48,094 nt of DNA from an uncultured Eubacteriales bacterium. Lineage in GTDB: Bacteria; Bacillota; Clostridia; Christensenellales; Aristaeellaceae. The notes under the pieces are model-generated. The model did no database searches. It worked only from the letters and a program-made list of their open reading frames with translations, and was not told where the DNA came from. Positions within the stretch are counted from its first letter, which is position 1. Each line of letters starts with the position of its first letter. A program made the translations under genes and the position numbers. This document shows positions 24,604-31,982 of the stretch, piece by piece. The stretch spans positions 1 through 48,094 of the forward strand of contig CADBVG010000009.1 in assembly GCA_902798105.1 (NCBI GenBank), written 5' to 3'.

Positions 24604-26874
24604 ATGAACGCAACTGAGATGACCGGCATGCTCTACGAGGTGGGTACCCGTATAAAGGCCCTGCGGGAAATCGCGGGCTATTCGGTGGTCTACATGGCCG
24701 AGCATACCAAGCTGGATGTCGAAACCTACATGATGTACGAGGCCGGCAAGGCCGACCTGCCCTTCACCTTCATCCACAACTGCGCCCGCATCTTCGGCGT
24801 GGACATCACCGACCTGATCGAGGGCCGCAGCGCCAACCTGCGCTCCTACACCGTTACCCGCAAGGGCGAGGCCACCGTCACCGCGAGGGAAGAGGGCATC
24901 GTGATCGGCAACCTGGCCCCGCTGTTCAGCAAGAAGATCGCGGAGCCCTTCTGGGTCACCTACAGCTACTCCGAGGAGCTGCAAAACCAGGAGATTCACA
25001 CCCACTCCCACCCCGGCCAGGAATTCGACCTGATACTCTCCGGCGAGCTGCTGGTGCGCATCGGCGACCATGTGGAGCACCTCAAGGAGGGCGACAGCAT
25101 CTACTACGATTCCTCCACCCCCCACGGCGAAATCGCCACCGGCGGCCGGGACTGCACCTTCGTTGCGGTGGTCATGCCCGGCGAGGAGACCGAGCAGGAA
25201 AAGCTGGTGGAGGCGGTCATGCCCGTGCGCCTGCCCAAGCGCCACATGGTCTACGACGACTTCGTGGAGCTGGACGAGGACGGCGAGGGCCACCTGCTGC
25301 ACATCGAATTCCCGAACCGGGAGAACTTCAACTTCGCCTTCGACATCGTGGATAAGCTGGCCGAGCGCGAACCTGACAAGCTGGCGATGCTGCACATCAA
25401 CCGCAACATGGAAGAGAAGCGCTTCACCTTCGAGGACATCAGCCGCAAGTCCAACCGCGCCGCCAACTACTTCAAGGCCCTGGGCATCAAGAAGGGCGAC
25501 CGGGTGATGCTGGTGCTGCGCCGCAACTGGCAATTCTGGGTGGTCATGATGGCGCTGCACAAGCTGGGCGCGGTGGCCATCCCCGCCACGGACCAGCTTT
25601 TGAAGAAGGATTACGAATACCGCTTCGAGACCGCGGGCGTCACCGCGATCTGCATGACCGCCGAGGGCGAGGGCGCCTCCCACGCCGAGGAGGCCTTTGA
25701 AACCTGTCCCTTCGTGACCACCCGCATCATGTGCGGCGGCAAGCGGGAGGGCTGGCGCGATTTCGACGAGGAATACCTGCGATACCGTTCCGCGTTCCCC
25801 CGCACCGAGGATTCCCCCAAGGGCAGCGACCCCATGGTCATGTTCTTCTCCTCCGGTACCACCGGCTACCCGAAGCTGGCCATGCACAACCACAACTATC
25901 CGCTGGGCCACTTCATCACCGCCCACTACTGGCACTGCGTGGAGCCCGACGGCCTGCACCTGACCATCTCTGACACTGGCTGGGGCAAGGCGCTGTGGGG
26001 CAAGCTGTACGGGCAATGGATGAATGAGAGCGCCGTATTCGTGTACGACTTCGACCGCTTCAACGCCCACGACATCCTGCCGATGTTCGCAAAGTACAAC
26101 ATCACCACCTTCTGCGCGCCGCCCACCATGTACCGCTTCCTGATCCGCGAGGACATCTCGAAGTACGACCTGTCGAGCATCAAGTGCGCCTGCACCGCCG
26201 GCGAGGCCCTGAACCCTGAGGTGTTCAACATCTTCAAGAAGAACACCGGTCTTTCCATCATGGAGGCCTTCGGCCAGACCGAGACCACGCTGGTGCTGGG
26301 CAACTTCGCGGGCACCACGCCGAAGGTCGGCTCCATGGGCAAGCCCAGCCCGATGTTCGACGTGGACCTGGTGGACCCGGACGGCAACCCGGTGAAGGTC
26401 GGCGAACCCGGCGAAATCGTTATCCGCACCGACAAGGAAATCCCCTGCGGCCTGTTCGCCGGCTACTACGGCAACGAGGAGGCCACGAACACCGTCTGGC
26501 ACGACGGCATGTACCACACCCGGGACATGGCATGGCGGGATGAAGACGGCTACTACTGGTACGTCAGCCGCACCGATGACGTGATCAAGTCCTCCGGCTA
26601 CCGCATCGGGCCGTTCGAGATCGAGAGCGTCATCATGGAGCTGCCCTACGTGCTGGAGTGCGGCGTCTCCGCCGCCCCGGATGAGATCCGCGGCCAGGTG
26701 GTCAAGGCGTCCATCGTGCTCACCAAGGGCATCGAGGGCACCGAAGATTTGAAGAAGGACATCCAGAACTACGTCAAGAAGCGCACCGCGCCCTACAAGT
26801 ACCCCCGCATCGTGGTCTTCAGGGACGAGCTGCCCAAAACCATCAGCGGCAAGATCCAGAGGAATAAGCTGTGA
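24604..26874 (+). CDS. XRE-cupin-AMP-forming acyl-CoA ligase fusion
   Basis: A 756-residue, three-part protein. Residues about 15-72 are an XRE helix-turn-helix (RIKALREIAGYSVVYMAEHT...). Residues about 125-190 are a cupin (IHTHSHPGQEFDLILSGELL, GDSIYYDSSTPHGE). Residues about 230-756 are an ANL-family ligase with FFSSGTTGYPKLAMHN near residue 415, EAFGQTET, RTDDVIKSSGYRIGPFEIES and the C-terminal catalytic lysine in PKTISGKIQRNKL. All core motifs are intact. It probably makes an acyl-CoA from a short or branched carboxylic acid via the acyl-adenylate. ATG 24604 has AAAGGAGG 9 nt upstream. The T-box ties its expression to amino-acid supply. The DNA-binding half may autoregulate or be a remnant. 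Confidence 0.9.
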   Translation: MNATEMTGMLYEVGTRIKALREIAGYSVVYMAEHTKLDVETYMMYEAGKADLPFTFIHNCARIFGVDITDLIEGRSANLRSYTVTRKGEATVTAREEGIVIGNLAPLFSKKIAEPFWVTYSYSEELQNQEIHTHSHPGQEFDLILSGELLVRIGDHVEHLKEGDSIYYDSSTPHGEIATGGRDCTFVAVVMPGEETEQEKLVEAVMPVRLPKRHMVYDDFVELDEDGEGHLLHIEFPNRENFNFAFDIVDKLAEREPDKLAMLHINRNMEEKRFTFEDISRKSNRAANYFKALGIKKGDRVMLVLRRNWQFWVVMMALHKLGAVAIPATDQLLKKDYEYRFETAGVTAICMTAEGEGASHAEEAFETCPFVTTRIMCGGKREGWRDFDEEYLRYRSAFPRTEDSPKGSDPMVMFFSSGTTGYPKLAMHNHNYPLGHFITAHYWHCVEPDGLHLTISDTGWGKALWGKLYGQWMNESAVFVYDFDRFNAHDILPMFAKYNITTFCAPPTMYRFLIREDISKYDLSSIKCACTAGEALNPEVFNIFKKNTGLSIMEAFGQTETTLVLGNFAGTTPKVGSMGKPSPMFDVDLVDPDGNPVKVGEPGEIVIRTDKEIPCGLFAGYYGNEEATNTVWHDGMYHTRDMAWRDEDGYYWYVSRTDDVIKSSGYRIGPFEIESVIMELPYVLECGVSAAPDEIRGQVVKASIVLTKGIEGTEDLKKDIQNYVKKRTAPYKYPRIVVFRDELPKTISGKIQRNKL

Positions 26875-26901
26875 TGCGGTGAGAGCGCTTAAGTCAAAAG
26901 C

Positions 26902-27113
26902 AAATTCTGATTTATCGAGTTGATGCTCAGTGATTAGGGAATAGGGATTAGGAATAGCTGCCGCGATCCAAAGGGCTAACTTACCGGGGAGTATCGGGGG
27001 GCGGCAGCGCCCCCGATTTTAATCGCTTGCGATTTCAGGCAAATCTGAGGAGGATGTATTGAAGGGGGACCTGTCCCCCTTCAAACGGGCGTCAGCCCGA
27101 TAAATCAGAATTT
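26902..27113. repeat. Element with 16-bp terminal inverted repeats, family M2
   Basis: A perfect 16-bp inverted repeat, AAATTCTGATTTATCG (26902-26917) and CGATAAATCAGAATTT (27098-27113), bounds about 210 bp with no gene. Inside are a terminator hairpin and a second 10-bp palindrome GAAGGGGGAC / GTCCCCCTTC (27061-27082). A related element is at 43396-43656. Confidence 0.75.
26993..27021 (+). terminator. Terminator after the acyl-CoA ligase
   Basis: A GC-rich hairpin, ATCGGGGG / CCCCCGAT, runs into TTTTAATC about 120 bp after the ligase stop, inside repeat M2. It is the first good terminator for the T-box transcript. Confidence 0.6.
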
Positions 27114-27144
27114 CACGATCCGCCCCATTGAGCGAGGTAAACTC

Positions 27145-27693
27145 ATGCTTTTGAATTCCAGAGAGATCCTCGTAAAAGATGGCCGGACAGGGGTGCTGCG
27201 CAATCCCGATCCGGAAGCTGACGCGGTGGCGCTGATCAGGCACCTGAAGCGCATCGTTACCGAAACGGAATTCCTGCTGCGCTATCCGGAGGAATGCGAC
27301 TGGACCGAGGCGCAGGAGCGGAAAATCCTTTCGGAGAGCAACGCGGACGAAATGCGGCTGATGCTGGTCTGTGAAATTGAGGGTGAAATCGCGGGGATGT
27401 GCGGCCTGAGCATGAACCGGCAGATCAAGTTTCGGCACAGGGCCAGCCTGGATATAGGCCTTCAAAAGCGGTTCTGGAATCTTGGCATCGGCACAGCGAT
27501 GCTCGAAGCCCTGACCAAAGCGGCGAAGGCAAGGGGATTGATGCAGCTGGAGCTGGAGTACATCGAGGGCAACGCCCGGGGGCGGGCCTTATACGAAAAG
27601 ATGGGCTTCACCGAGGTCGCACGCCATCCCGACGCCGTGCGGTTCAAGGACGGCAGTATGCGCAGCCTGGTGTTCATGATGAAGAAGCTGTGA
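27145..27693 (+). CDS. GNAT-family N-acetyltransferase
   Basis: A 182-residue GNAT acetyltransferase. The acetyl-CoA-binding motif A is visible as ASLDIGLQKRFWNLGIGTAM (the LGIGTAML turn contacts the pyrophosphate), followed by motif B in LMQLELEYIEGNARGRALYE and KMGFTEVARH. The acceptor (amine, amino acid or protein) is not predictable. The start ATG 27145 has GAGCGAGG upstream. It stands alone after repeat M2 and before a pseudogene. Confidence 0.88.
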   Translation: MLLNSREILVKDGRTGVLRNPDPEADAVALIRHLKRIVTETEFLLRYPEECDWTEAQERKILSESNADEMRLMLVCEIEGEIAGMCGLSMNRQIKFRHRASLDIGLQKRFWNLGIGTAMLEALTKAAKARGLMQLELEYIEGNARGRALYEKMGFTEVARHPDAVRFKDGSMRSLVFMMKKL

Positions 27694-27789
27694 TTACTTC
27701 ATGTAGGGGCAAAGCTTATGCCGTCGGGCTGCTGCTCACATCATGCGCGGTATTGTCCATAGGTTGACGACGTTGCCTTTATGGGGCTT

Positions 27790-28068
27790 TCATTGCGCAT
27801 AGAGCCTGATCGTGACATCGCCCCGGCCCAGCAAGTTCGGCCATATCCTCCCGAGGCAATTCCACATGGCCCAGCCGCGCATACGACCAGGTATAGCTGC
27901 CGTAGAAGATGACGATTTGAGCTCCGGAATAGAATATCCCCTGCCCCGGTGGTCTTTTGTTGATCGCTTCGCGGCATGTCAGCGCCAATTGCGCCCACTT
28001 GCTCAAAGCCGCCGCTCTGCATAGCCCTCAAGCAGCAAAAAACAGCGCCGCCAGCCGGCTGCCAGGTA
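27790..28068 (-). pseudogene. Cyclophilin-like fold protein, broken and 5'-truncated
   Basis: Remnant of a small cyclophilin-like protein. Three pieces in different frames line up end to end with the family pattern: GGFEQVGAIGADMPRSDQQK followed by TTGAGDI, then IFYSGAQIVIFYGSYTWSYA followed by RLGHVELP, then DVTIRLYAQ and a stop at 27790. So there are at least two frameshifts, and the N-terminal half is absent: a miniature inverted-repeat element (28069-28189) abuts the 5' end. Either the element plus decay removed the front, or the front was lost earlier. Function is lost. Confidence 0.7.
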
Positions 28069-28189
28069 TTAAGGAAATACCGCATAATAAGGGTGGTTGG
28101 CTGGCGAGTGAATTTTCCGTCAGGCGCGCCTGCAAATTTCGCAGGCTTGCTGGCGGCAAGTCAAGGCCGTTTGTGCGGTATTTCCTTAA
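28069..28189. mobile_element. Miniature inverted-repeat element, family M1, copy 1
   Basis: A 113-bp element (28073-28185) with termini GGAAATACCGCA / TGCGGTATTTCC, flanked on both sides by TTAA, which fits a 4-bp target duplication. No coding capacity. It is closest to the copy at 41386-41500 (subfamily A interior, GTGGTTGGCTGGCGAGTG). Confidence 0.88.
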
Positions 28190-28238
28190 CCTGCCTCGTA
28201 TTTCGCATCTCTCCCTTGACTTCCATCTTCCTTGAATA

Positions 28239-29240
28239 TCATTTCCCTGCCAAATCCCGCAGTGCAGGGAATCCATACGCCCCCTCGGCACTTTCGACGG
28301 CGCGGACGATGGCTTCGCTGACCACCTCCGCCGCCAATGCGCCCACCAGGTCCTGATCTGCGGCGATATCCCCGATCGATACGGCATAGATGCTGTCGCC
28401 GTCGGCGGACGTGTGGACGGGATTGATCGACCGGGCATAGCCGTCATGGGCCATGCCGGCGATCTTGCACAGCTGTGCCTTTTCAAAATGGGCATTGGTG
28501 AATACCACGCCAAGCGTGGTATTGCCGGTGAATTTGTTGTCAACCACTGCATAGCTCTGCCGCATGTATTCCGCGGTGGAGCGCAGCCCATCCTTTTTTT
28601 TGTTCAGCATTCCCGCAATCTGCCTGCCCGTTTTCCAGTCATAGATATCCCCCAGGGCATTGGCCACGACAATCGCGCCGATTTTCAGCGCGCCGATTTG
28701 GACGGCATAGCTTCCGATGCCGGACTTCATGCAATAATCCATCCCGGCGTACTTGCCGACCGTGGCCCCACAGCCCGCGCCATAGTTGCCATCCCTGTAA
28801 TTCGGTTCTTCCATGGCGCGGCGGGCGGCTTCATAGCCCATGGCCGCGTCCGGGCGAACGGATGCTTCCCCTACGGACAGATCGTAGAGATCCGACTGCG
28901 CCACCAGCGGCACCAGCGCATAGCCCGTATCGTAGCCGATGCCGTTCTGCTCCAGATACTGCATCACTCCATCCGCCGCGCCCAGGCCGTAGGCGCTGCC
29001 GCCAGCCAGAACGATGGCGTGGATACTCTGTGCCGCCATCATTGGGTTGAGCAGCTGGCTCTCGCGGCTGGCGGGACCACCGCCGCGCACATCCAGCCCG
29101 GCGCGCATCCCCTGCGACGCGATGAACACCGTGCAGCCCGTCGCGGCTTTGGTATTCTCGGTCTGTCCGATGTAAAGCGGTCCAACCTCTGTCACCGGGA
29201 TTTCTCGCATGTCATAGCCCCCTTCCGCCATAGAACCCAT
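28239..29240 (-). CDS. P1 family peptidase (DmpA/L-aminopeptidase-like), signal peptide out of frame
   Basis: An N-terminal-nucleophile (autoprocessing) aminopeptidase of family S58/P1. Blocks seen: TGCTVFIASQGMRAGLDVRG with GGPASRESQLLNP, IHAIVLAGGSAYGLGAADGV, GAGCGATVGKYAG, and NTTLGVVFTNAHF, which supplies the Ser/Thr nucleophile region (Thr here). The readable frame opens at ATG 29240, but this start lacks a ribosome site. A good site with ATG lies at 29298 in another frame and, with one A removed from an A6 tract, encodes a complete signal peptide joining this frame. The real product is therefore probably an exported peptidase of about 350 residues, currently off or variable. Confidence 0.78.
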   Translation of the reverse strand: MGSMAEGGYDMREIPVTEVGPLYIGQTENTKAATGCTVFIASQGMRAGLDVRGGGPASRESQLLNPMMAAQSIHAIVLAGGSAYGLGAADGVMQYLEQNGIGYDTGYALVPLVAQSDLYDLSVGEASVRPDAAMGYEAARRAMEEPNYRDGNYGAGCGATVGKYAGMDYCMKSGIGSYAVQIGALKIGAIVVANALGDIYDWKTGRQIAGMLNKKKDGLRSTAEYMRQSYAVVDNKFTGNTTLGVVFTNAHFEKAQLCKIAGMAHDGYARSINPVHTSADGDSIYAVSIGDIAADQDLVGALAAEVVSEAIVRAVESAEGAYGFPALRDLAGK

Positions 29241-29298
29241 CGCCAGCAGGAGCGCTGCCAGCAGAATACAAAGTATGTTTTTTCAATTTTCGCATCAT
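29241..29298 (-). other. Frameshifted signal-peptide segment of the P1 peptidase (A6 tract)
   Basis: ATG 29298 has AAAGGAG just upstream and reads MMRKLKK, then an A6 run (T6 at 29278-29283 on the plus strand), after which the frame is wrong. Deleting one A gives MMRKLKNILCILLAALLLAM and then GSMAEGG in frame with the peptidase. It could be slippage-based on/off switching, a fixed mutation or a sequencing error. Confidence 0.75.
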
Positions 29299-29407
29299 CG
29301 CTTCTCCTTTCCAATTTCGGCATATGCGGCACGGCTGCCCACAGCCACCCGGATGATGACGGGGATGAAGGACTGCTGAAACACATTCAAAGCGCATACC
29401 GAACCCC

Positions 29408-30205
29408 TCACGCTTTCTCCCGGAACAATGCCAGCGCGGCCATGTCGTCAGAGGGCTCTTTGCCATCGCAGAAGGCAAACACGGCGCGGCTGACCTCACG
29501 CAAGATCTCCTCGGCCGGGTCCTCCCGGCCCAAAGCGCGCATCACGGCGCCGAGTAATCTGTCCTCGCCAAAAAAGGTATTGTTCGGGCCGAGCGCCTCC
29601 GTCACGCCGTCCGTATAGAGCAGCAGGCCCTCCCCCACGGACAGGCTGAGCGTACCCTCGACCAGGTTCGCGATTTCAAACATGCCCAGGGCAATGCCCT
29701 CGTCAGGATGGAGATATTCGGGCACGGCCTTGAGCAGCACCGGATAGTTGTGGCCGGCGTTGGCGTAGCGCAGCACGCCTGTCAGCGGGTCCAGCACCGC
29801 GGCGAAGGCCGTCACAAACAGGTTTTCCGGGTTCTCGGCGCAGATCTCGTCGTTTGTCTGGTTGAGCGCTTCCGCGGGACCGAGGCCTGCCATCAGCTTT
29901 TGCCGTATGACAGTTCGGATCATCGCCATGAAGATCGCCGCGGTGACGCCCTTGCCGGACACGTCGCCCATGACGATGTACACGTTGTGTTCATCCCGCT
30001 GGAAGCAGTCGTAGAAATCGCCGCCCACCGCTTTTGCAGGCTCGGTCATGGCGCACACCTGATAGCCCCGTCCCGTCAGCGCCATCTTTTTCGGCACCAG
30101 CCCGTATTGTATGCGGCGGGCCACGTCCAGCTGGACGTTCACCTCCACCTTCTCCTGGGTCAGCGCTTCGATATTGCCGACATAGCCGCTGATGTCCTCC
30201 GTCAT
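29408..30205 (-). CDS. Surviving PP2C (SpoIIE-like) phosphatase fragment
   Basis: The C-terminal part of the broken sensor gene is still open from an internal ATG, 265 residues. It keeps the metal-binding aspartates (GGDFYD, GDVSGKG, SDDMA), so it could be a soluble phosphatase if translated, but no ribosome site was seen at this ATG. Confidence 0.55.
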   Translation of the reverse strand: MTEDISGYVGNIEALTQEKVEVNVQLDVARRIQYGLVPKKMALTGRGYQVCAMTEPAKAVGGDFYDCFQRDEHNVYIVMGDVSGKGVTAAIFMAMIRTVIRQKLMAGLGPAEALNQTNDEICAENPENLFVTAFAAVLDPLTGVLRYANAGHNYPVLLKAVPEYLHPDEGIALGMFEIANLVEGTLSLSVGEGLLLYTDGVTEALGPNNTFFGEDRLLGAVMRALGREDPAEEILREVSRAVFAFCDGKEPSDDMAALALFREKA

Positions 30206-30245
30206 CTTCTCATAGGCAGCGGCGATGTCCCCGATCTCATCGCCT

Positions 30246-30363
30246 TTAGGGAAATGCCGCGCAATTAAGGTGGTCAGCTGGCGAGTGATTTTTTCGTCAG
30301 GCGCTCTTGCAGATTTTGAAGGTTTACTGGCGGTAAATCAAAAAATCTGCAAGAGTTCCTTAG
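30246..30363. mobile_element. Miniature inverted-repeat element, family M1, copy 2, inside the HAMP region
   Basis: Element 30250-30359 (110 bp) is flanked by TTAG on both sides (30246-30249, 30360-30363). The left end is GGAAATGCCGCG; the right end is divergent (GAGTTCC). The interior matches the copy at 34932-35072 (subfamily B). It puts an in-frame stop into the host gene. Confidence 0.9.
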
Positions 30364-31174
30364 GAATGTTCAGCGGTTCCGGCCGCGTGCTGCTGTCCTG
30401 GGCAAAGCGCTTCATGCTGTCCGATATCGCGTTGATTGGCAGCACAATTCGCCGGCGCACCAGCAGCAACAGTATCAGCAGCCCCAGGGACAGTGATATC
30501 ACAAAGGGAACGATGTCCACCAGGAAGGCGTGCAGTATCAATTTGACGATGTGTTCGATGCTGTAGCTCATACTGATGATGGCCCGAAGCTTCCCCTCGC
30601 TGTCCAGATAGGGCGATAGCCAGGTGTACATGGCGCCGTTGGGCGTTCGCCCCACCTCCTGCTGGATTTCCCGGGAGCCCGCCAGTATCCGCTCCTCCCC
30701 CCGCATCAGCTCAACGACCGGCAGGGCTTTCTGAACGTAGTCCCGCTGGAGGGCATCGTTTTTCTCTTCATCGGGCGTCACACACAGGTAGATCGTCCGG
30801 GTGGACGCCTGAGGATCGACGCTGTAGATGGTGATATATTCAGCCTGTAGGCCTCGCAGACGTCCTGCAGGGCATTCCACGCCTCCGGATAGATGTGCTG
30901 GTCCGGTTCAAGCACGGCTTTGGGCGTATATGGGCGGTTCAACAGGGTGGTGACGTTGACGGCGCAGATCTTCACAAGCTCGCTGTCCTGCTTCATCACG
31001 CCAACATAGGCCTCGCGCAGGTTGGCCACTGCCGACGCGATCATGGACAGCGGGAGTATGATGATAAAGCATCGCGTGATCCAGCGGTTGATCGACCGTC
31101 TCTTCATCATCTCATTCCTTTCATCCTTCGCCGGGGCAGATGCTCAGCGTAACTGAATTGCGGCCCCTTCAGCA

Positions 31175-31774
31175 TTACATCCCGCACACCTTCCAGAACA
31201 ATACGCAGATGAGAGCGGCGCCGGCGACCATGCCCACACAGGCCACCTGCCATTTACCGAACTTAGTAAACCCATAAAAGTCTTCCCAGCGCTCTCCTTC
31301 CGGCGCAAACATGACCTTGTAGAGGTACACCACTCCATAGAGCAGCATTGGCAAAAGGCCCATCATCGCGTTTCCAAAGGTCATCTTCCGCCGCTCCAAA
31401 AGGCAAAACGACAAAATAGCCAGCAGCGGCCCGATCAGGTGTGTATAGAAAAAGTCGCTGTCAAAAAACCACTTCCCGTACCCGCCCTGGGTAGGGCCAA
31501 GGAAGAGCAACACCGTCAGGAACGTCAATGTGACCGACACCGTTCCCAGGTACTTTATCATAAAGACGAACTGGGACACATTGCCCCTGATCTGACCGAA
31601 GGCCATCATCAGCGCCGCGATGCCGCAGAGGCAATTGGAAAGGACCGTAAAAAAGCGAAACTGCTTCAGCCCGTTCTCGATGTCCCAGGCTCCGTCTTTC
31701 CGGAAGTACAGCAGGACGACGATGCATGTGGCGATGAAGATTATCGCGTTGATGGCAATGGATGCCGTTCTCAA
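31175..31774 (-). CDS. Pr6Pr-like integral membrane protein
   Basis: A 199-residue protein with about six membrane segments (IAINAIIFIATCIVVLLYF, FRFFTVLSNCLCGIAALMMA, a TLTFLTVLLFL segment and others) and a conserved FYTHLIGPLLAILSF motif, resembling the Pr6Pr/FAR-17a-AIG1-like membrane family. Function unknown. The start is a TTG at 31774 with a strong GGAGGGG 7 nt upstream. No partner genes. Confidence 0.75.
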   Translation of the reverse strand: MRTASIAINAIIFIATCIVVLLYFRKDGAWDIENGLKQFRFFTVLSNCLCGIAALMMAFGQIRGNVSQFVFMIKYLGTVSVTLTFLTVLLFLGPTQGGYGKWFFDSDFFYTHLIGPLLAILSFCLLERRKMTFGNAMMGLLPMLLYGVVYLYKVMFAPEGERWEDFYGFTKFGKWQVACVGMVAGAALICVLFWKVCGM

Positions 31775-31982
31775 ATCGACCCCTCCTTCAATAGCAATGT
31801 CATCAATTTAAGCAGACGGCGTAAAAAAAGGAGAAGCAAAATAACCGGTGCAGGGCGGCAGTGCGCCTCTCCCAGGCAAGCAGCAAAGAATACGTCCATA
31901 ACAGCAAACAGGCCATATCCACACACGGAATACAGCCTGTAAGCATGTACGATTAAGCGCCGGGAAACCCGCTAAACGCTGG

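Larger units (their letters stand above)
29408..31110 (-). pseudogene. Membrane sensor with HAMP and SpoIIE-type PP2C phosphatase, broken by a frameshift and a mobile element
   Basis: An ancestral protein of about 530 residues: N-terminal membrane segment (RWITRCFIIILPLSMIASAV), extracytoplasmic sensor, second membrane segment (FVISLSLGLLILLLLV), HAMP linker, coiled segment and SpoIIE-like PP2C domain (GGDFYDCF, VMGDVSGKGV, SDDMAALAL). Two lesions are visible: a 1-nt frameshift near 30838 (ALQDVCEAY into EYITIYSV), and an M1 element inside the HAMP. Removing the element and one TTAG copy joins PLNIP to KGDEIGD in frame. The enzyme would dephosphorylate an anti-anti-sigma-like target in response to an external signal. 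Confidence 0.85.

Noticed and set aside
24475..26517. 680-codon minus-strand ORF opposite the acyl-CoA ligase
   Set aside because: Shadow of a gene with full ANL motifs on the other strand; composition is low-complexity His/Val/Gly and it also runs through the T-box terminator.
26902..27113. CRISPR-like or riboswitch interpretation of the hairpin-rich gap
   Set aside because: No regular direct repeats or spacers and no known aptamer blocks; the 16-bp terminal inverted repeats explain it better.
27741..28085. 114-codon minus ORF starting in the M1 element
   Set aside because: Its start codon comes from the inverted repeat, and the cyclophilin-like similarity switches frame twice along its length, which fits a pseudogene rather than a gene.
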